This document shows, in pieces, positions 6,852 through 9,702 of a DNA stretch of 9,702 nucleotides. Source of the stretch: Candidatus Cloacimonadota bacterium. Its GTDB lineage: Bacteria; Cloacimonadota; Cloacimonadia; Cloacimonadales; JAOZMQ01. Every line of letters begins with the position of its first letter. Position 1 is the first letter of the stretch. The stretch covers positions 1 through 9,702 of the forward strand of contig JAOZMQ010000089.1 of assembly GCA_029934195.1 (NCBI GenBank), written 5' to 3'. A model generated the notes under the pieces. It saw only the letters and a list, made by a program, of their open reading frames with translations. It did no database searches and was not told the origin of the DNA. The translations under genes and the position numbers were made by a program.

Positions 6852-9691
6852 AGATCTTTTCGAGAAATATTTTGATCATCATAAATATCTTTTTCGGGAG
6901 TAATAGCAAATCCAAAACTAAAGAGATTATCAATCATTGCGACAATATTTGCTTTAAATTCTGCAATAATTCCTATGCGTTCAGATGATTCATCTCTATT
7001 ACCTATTTTGTAGAGCTCAGAGAGGCTCTTATTTTCTTTATTTAGAACTTCATAAAAAACAGATTCAACATCCTTAGATTTTTCTGGATTATCAATTAAA
7101 TAATAAAAAAGTTCATAAAAAAGTAATTGTTCTTTATCAAATTTTCCTGTTTTATAATCGAAAATGAACATTCTTTCAGAATGGGGTTTGTTTATTTCAA
7201 TTCTTAAATCTGCTTCACCGGTGATGTTTATTTGTAGTTTATTTTCAATATCTTGGGAATGGATAAGAATTTTTTTTTCATAAGATTTTTTCCTATTCCT
7301 TTTAGTTTCCGGTATTGCCAAAATTAGAGTATCAGAAAATTTATATTTTTCGTGAAGAAGCATAAAAAAGGATTTTACTCCATCCATTAATAAAGGAATA
7401 ATTATTTCTTGGAAATAGATCTGTGCATAGTTTTGAGGAGTTTGATAATAAAGATTTCTATCTGTACTAAATAAATTCAGTATAGCTCTTTCAATATAAT
7501 TGATTGTTACATGGCTAAAATTGTGATGAATTTCATTTCCTTGATATGTTTGAATTAATCTATCCCAAATGTTATTGAGAAGTGTATGAATAATGTTTCC
7601 GAGTAATTTATTAGAATATTTTTCTTGAATTTCAGTTTTGATATTTTCAAATTTCATTATATTTTTTAGATAGAAATTAAAGGGGTTTTTCTTCCAATTT
7701 TTGTATTTATAATATGAAAGATTTAACTCATTATCCGGAAAATCTATTGCACAATCAAAAGGGATTGTAAAAAAAGAATCGTTTTTTTTATTAGAATTTT
7801 TTGAAAGAAAATCTTCATCTGGTTTGAAGAATTTTGAATAAGAATGTTTTAAAGAGAGATCAGGTATTTTATGATATTTTATGATATTTTTGGGAAAATC
7901 TAAAAGAATCTCTTCGATAAAAGAACTAATTTCAATATTTTTCTCAAGATTATTGCAAGTAAATAATTTTACTTTTTTACTATTAGAAATTAATCTGAAA
8001 AAGTAATATTTATCTCTATTTCTAATATCTTCATAAGTTTTCAATCCAAGTTCAGCTCTTTGTTTTTCATTAAAAAGATATGGCGTTTTTGGTGATGCTG
8101 GCAAAACTCCTTCTGTGAGATTTAGAATAGAAATTTCTTGATAACTTAAATTCCTTGTATCTTGTAAACTAAAAATATTTACCTTTTGTTTTACCTCAAT
8201 TGAAGTATCATATTTAAACTCTATATTTTTTACTTTTATGTACTCCAAAAAAAGATTCAATAAATTTTCTATATACTTAATATGATTGTTTGTTTCAAAA
8301 ATATGATGCCAATCGGTTACTAAATCAAGTTTTTTTATAGTTAGTAAATCGATAACACCCTCATAAAAAACTTCCATAATATTGGATAATTTAGAATATT
8401 TTTCATCGAGAAATTTGTCAAAATCAAGAAAATTTTTATTACAAATTCCATTTTCAAGTAAGTCTTCCAGAGTGTTGAATTCCAAAAATCTTTTTAGAAA
8501 GTCTGAAATTTCAGTAAAAATTTCTTCTGAATCTTCCGGACAAGTATTCCAAGCAAAGAATTTTCCGTCTAAATCAAGAAATTTATAATCTTTTTCTATT
8601 AGGATTTGAACAGTTTTTTTTAAGTTATCGATACTTGCATCATTAAAATTTCCATTGTAGAAAAACTTGATAAAATTGTCGGAATAAAGAGCATTAAAGA
8701 AAGCTTGAAGTGATAAAGTATAATGTTCTGCCATATCATTCCATTTGATTGATTCGATAAGCTCAAGAATGTTTTTAAGAAACTTGTAAATTGGAGAATG
8801 AATAAAAAGAATACTTTGATTTCCAAAAATATCAGATGATAATAAATTTGAATAAACTTGTTCAGAAAAACGAAAATCAAGAATATTTGAATGTTTCTTT
8901 TTTTTTATTTCTTCCAAACAAGAAATTATCTGAGATGTCTGATTGGGGGTTTCAAAAATTTCAATTTCTTCTAATAAATTCTCTGTAAATTGGATTGCTT
9001 CAATTTCATTGCAATTCAGAGATTCTTTATTAATTATTTTCTCGGGAAATTGATGTAAAAGTGTCACAGATTTTTTTTGTTTTTCAAAAATAGATATTAA
9101 TTGTTTCTCTGTTTCTGAAAAATAAAACTGATTTACAATGATAATATTCTCAAAATCCCGGGTGAAAGTTAAATTAAAATTGCTTATTCTATTGAGAAAT
9201 ATTTTGTCGCTAAATTTCTTTTTTGTTATAAAATCAAAATATTGTTGTCGTAACTCAATTAATCTTTCAAAAGTTAATACTTGCCAATCATTATTTTCAT
9301 TTTCGTTTAAAAGAATTTCTTTTACATTTTCATTCGCAATATTTTCGTCATTTAATTCTTCAAAGAGTGAAAAAAAATTGTAAGCCAATTCAACCGATTG
9401 AAAATAATCATGAATATTGAATTGAAACCTATCTTCATCGGAAAGTGATTGATAAAAAGCGAGAAGACGTTTATCTTCTTTTAAAATTGGATAATTACTG
9501 ATGAAAAGATTTTGCTTCAATTCATCCATTGTAATCCAAGTTATCCGATTCAAATTCCATTTATGACTGTATTTTTTTATTACAGAATTGCAAGATGTTT
9601 TTGTAGGAAATATAAACATTGTATTATCTTGTAAATACTTTTCAATCTCATCGTTAATTTCATTTTTTAATGATATTTCTTGGAATTTCAC
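6839..9691 (-). CDS. AddB-like protein: inactivated UvrD-type helicase fused to a PD-(D/E)XK nuclease
   Basis: A 950-residue protein resembling the AddB subunit of AddAB-type helicase-nucleases, which resect double-strand DNA ends for recombination. The N-terminus (FIFPTKTSCNSVIKKY, 26-41) sits where the helicase P-loop would be but has no GKT, so ATP binding is unlikely. The conserved helicase-like block at about 503-598 is kept: VNIFSLQDTRNLSYQEISIL, LTEGVLPASP, YLFNEKQRAELGL. The C-terminal RecB-family nuclease has GNIIHTLL (698-705, His702), GEAD (825-828, Asp828), DYKTG (845-849, Asp845 and Lys847) and EQLLFY (854-859, Gln855), so the active site looks intact. The YxxCPxxFY-type cysteine of iron-sulfur AddB proteins is replaced (WKKNPFNFY, 666-674), so no cluster is expected. 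The length suits the shorter Bacteroidota-type relatives. The start is GTG, supported by GGAG 5 nt upstream. Stop TGA. Confidence 0.85.
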   Translation of the reverse strand: MKFQEISLKNEINDEIEKYLQDNTMFIFPTKTSCNSVIKKYSHKWNLNRITWITMDELKQNLFISNYPILKEDKRLLAFYQSLSDEDRFQFNIHDYFQSVELAYNFFSLFEELNDENIANENVKEILLNENENNDWQVLTFERLIELRQQYFDFITKKKFSDKIFLNRISNFNLTFTRDFENIIIVNQFYFSETEKQLISIFEKQKKSVTLLHQFPEKIINKESLNCNEIEAIQFTENLLEEIEIFETPNQTSQIISCLEEIKKKKHSNILDFRFSEQVYSNLLSSDIFGNQSILFIHSPIYKFLKNILELIESIKWNDMAEHYTLSLQAFFNALYSDNFIKFFYNGNFNDASIDNLKKTVQILIEKDYKFLDLDGKFFAWNTCPEDSEEIFTEISDFLKRFLEFNTLEDLLENGICNKNFLDFDKFLDEKYSKLSNIMEVFYEGVIDLLTIKKLDLVTDWHHIFETNNHIKYIENLLNLFLEYIKVKNIEFKYDTSIEVKQKVNIFSLQDTRNLSYQEISILNLTEGVLPASPKTPYLFNEKQRAELGLKTYEDIRNRDKYYFFRLISNSKKVKLFTCNNLEKNIEISSFIEEILLDFPKNIIKYHKIPDLSLKHSYSKFFKPDEDFLSKNSNKKNDSFFTIPFDCAIDFPDNELNLSYYKYKNWKKNPFNFYLKNIMKFENIKTEIQEKYSNKLLGNIIHTLLNNIWDRLIQTYQGNEIHHNFSHVTINYIERAILNLFSTDRNLYYQTPQNYAQIYFQEIIIPLLMDGVKSFFMLLHEKYKFSDTLILAIPETKRNRKKSYEKKILIHSQDIENKLQINITGEADLRIEINKPHSERMFIFDYKTGKFDKEQLLFYELFYYLIDNPEKSKDVESVFYEVLNKENKSLSELYKIGNRDESSERIGIIAEFKANIVAMIDNLFSFGFAITPEKDIYDDQNISRKDLLSI

Positions 9692-9696
9692 TTTGT

Positions 9697-9700
9697 CTCC
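9697..9700 (-). promoter_or_regulatory. Shine-Dalgarno GGAG supporting the GTG start of the addB-like gene
   Basis: On the minus strand GGAG is followed by ACAAA and then GTG, a good spacing of 5 nt. The frame is open upstream to the window edge, so an earlier start outside the window cannot be excluded by stops; the ribosome-binding site is the reason for choosing this GTG. In another frame the same bases read ATG GAG ACA AAG TGA, so an upstream gene could end at TGA (9690-9688), overlapping the GTG as GTGA. Confidence 0.6.
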
Positions 9701-9702
9701 AT

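Noticed and set aside
7861..7890. Short tandem-like repeat (TTTTATGATA twice) inside the addB-like gene
   Set aside because: Two A/T-rich copies within coding sequence; no frame disturbance and probably chance.
9138..9383. Plus-strand open frame inside the addB-like gene
   Set aside because: Antisense shadow with biased composition and no ribosome-binding site.
1..9702. Mobile element, prophage, CRISPR array or defence island
   Set aside because: No transposase, integrase, regularly spaced repeats or typical defence domains; the AddB-like protein and RecJ are best explained as general repair enzymes.
1..9702. Alternative genetic code (TGA reassigned)
   Set aside because: The addB-like gene ends at a TGA after a sensible C-terminus, and long frames need no TGA readthrough.

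Overview
The window comes from an AT-rich (by eye, under about one third G+C) genome of a diderm bacterium. The diderm call rests on an apolipoprotein N-acyltransferase (Lnt), a lipobox-bearing lipoprotein and a membrane-anchored SurA/PpiD-like folding factor. TGA, TAG and TAA all serve as stops, so the standard bacterial code fits. The gene content and the AddB-like protein without iron-sulfur cysteines resemble the Bacteroidota/Cloacimonadota side of the tree, but that placement is a guess.

Layout. Bases 1-53 are the 3' part of a tRNA-Phe(GAA) on the plus strand, cut by the window edge and ending in an encoded CCA. All protein genes are on the minus strand. Reading in transcription order from the right edge: an AddB-like PD-(D/E)XK nuclease/inactivated helicase (9691-6839), a 423-bp non-coding gap holding a nested inverted repeat and a candidate promoter, recJ (6415-4700), a 117-bp gap with AT-rich palindromes, and then a tightly packed four-gene run. 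That run is a beta-propeller-like lipoprotein (4582-3743), lnt (3753-2230), a small MerR-type regulator (2230-1895) and a parvulin-domain periplasmic folding factor (1886-201).

How the genes work together. The last four genes overlap or are 8 bp apart, with start codons embedded in or touching the preceding stops, so they are almost certainly one transcript with translational coupling. The theme is cell envelope: Lnt completes acylation of lipoproteins, its neighbour is itself a predicted Lnt substrate, and the last gene is a periplasmic chaperone-like protein. The MerR protein is a plausible local regulator. The right half is DNA repair. The AddB-like protein would normally pair with an AddA-type helicase; its GTG start overlaps a possible upstream stop at the window edge, so that partner may lie just outside. 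RecJ is the single-strand 5'-3' exonuclease of the RecF pathway.

Assessment: this is mostly a core, housekeeping region. I found no defence system, mobile element, CRISPR array or clearly novel machinery. The points most worth a second look are the structured element after the addB-like gene, the two parvulin domains that lack the usual catalytic histidines, and the unnamed lipoprotein co-transcribed with lnt.
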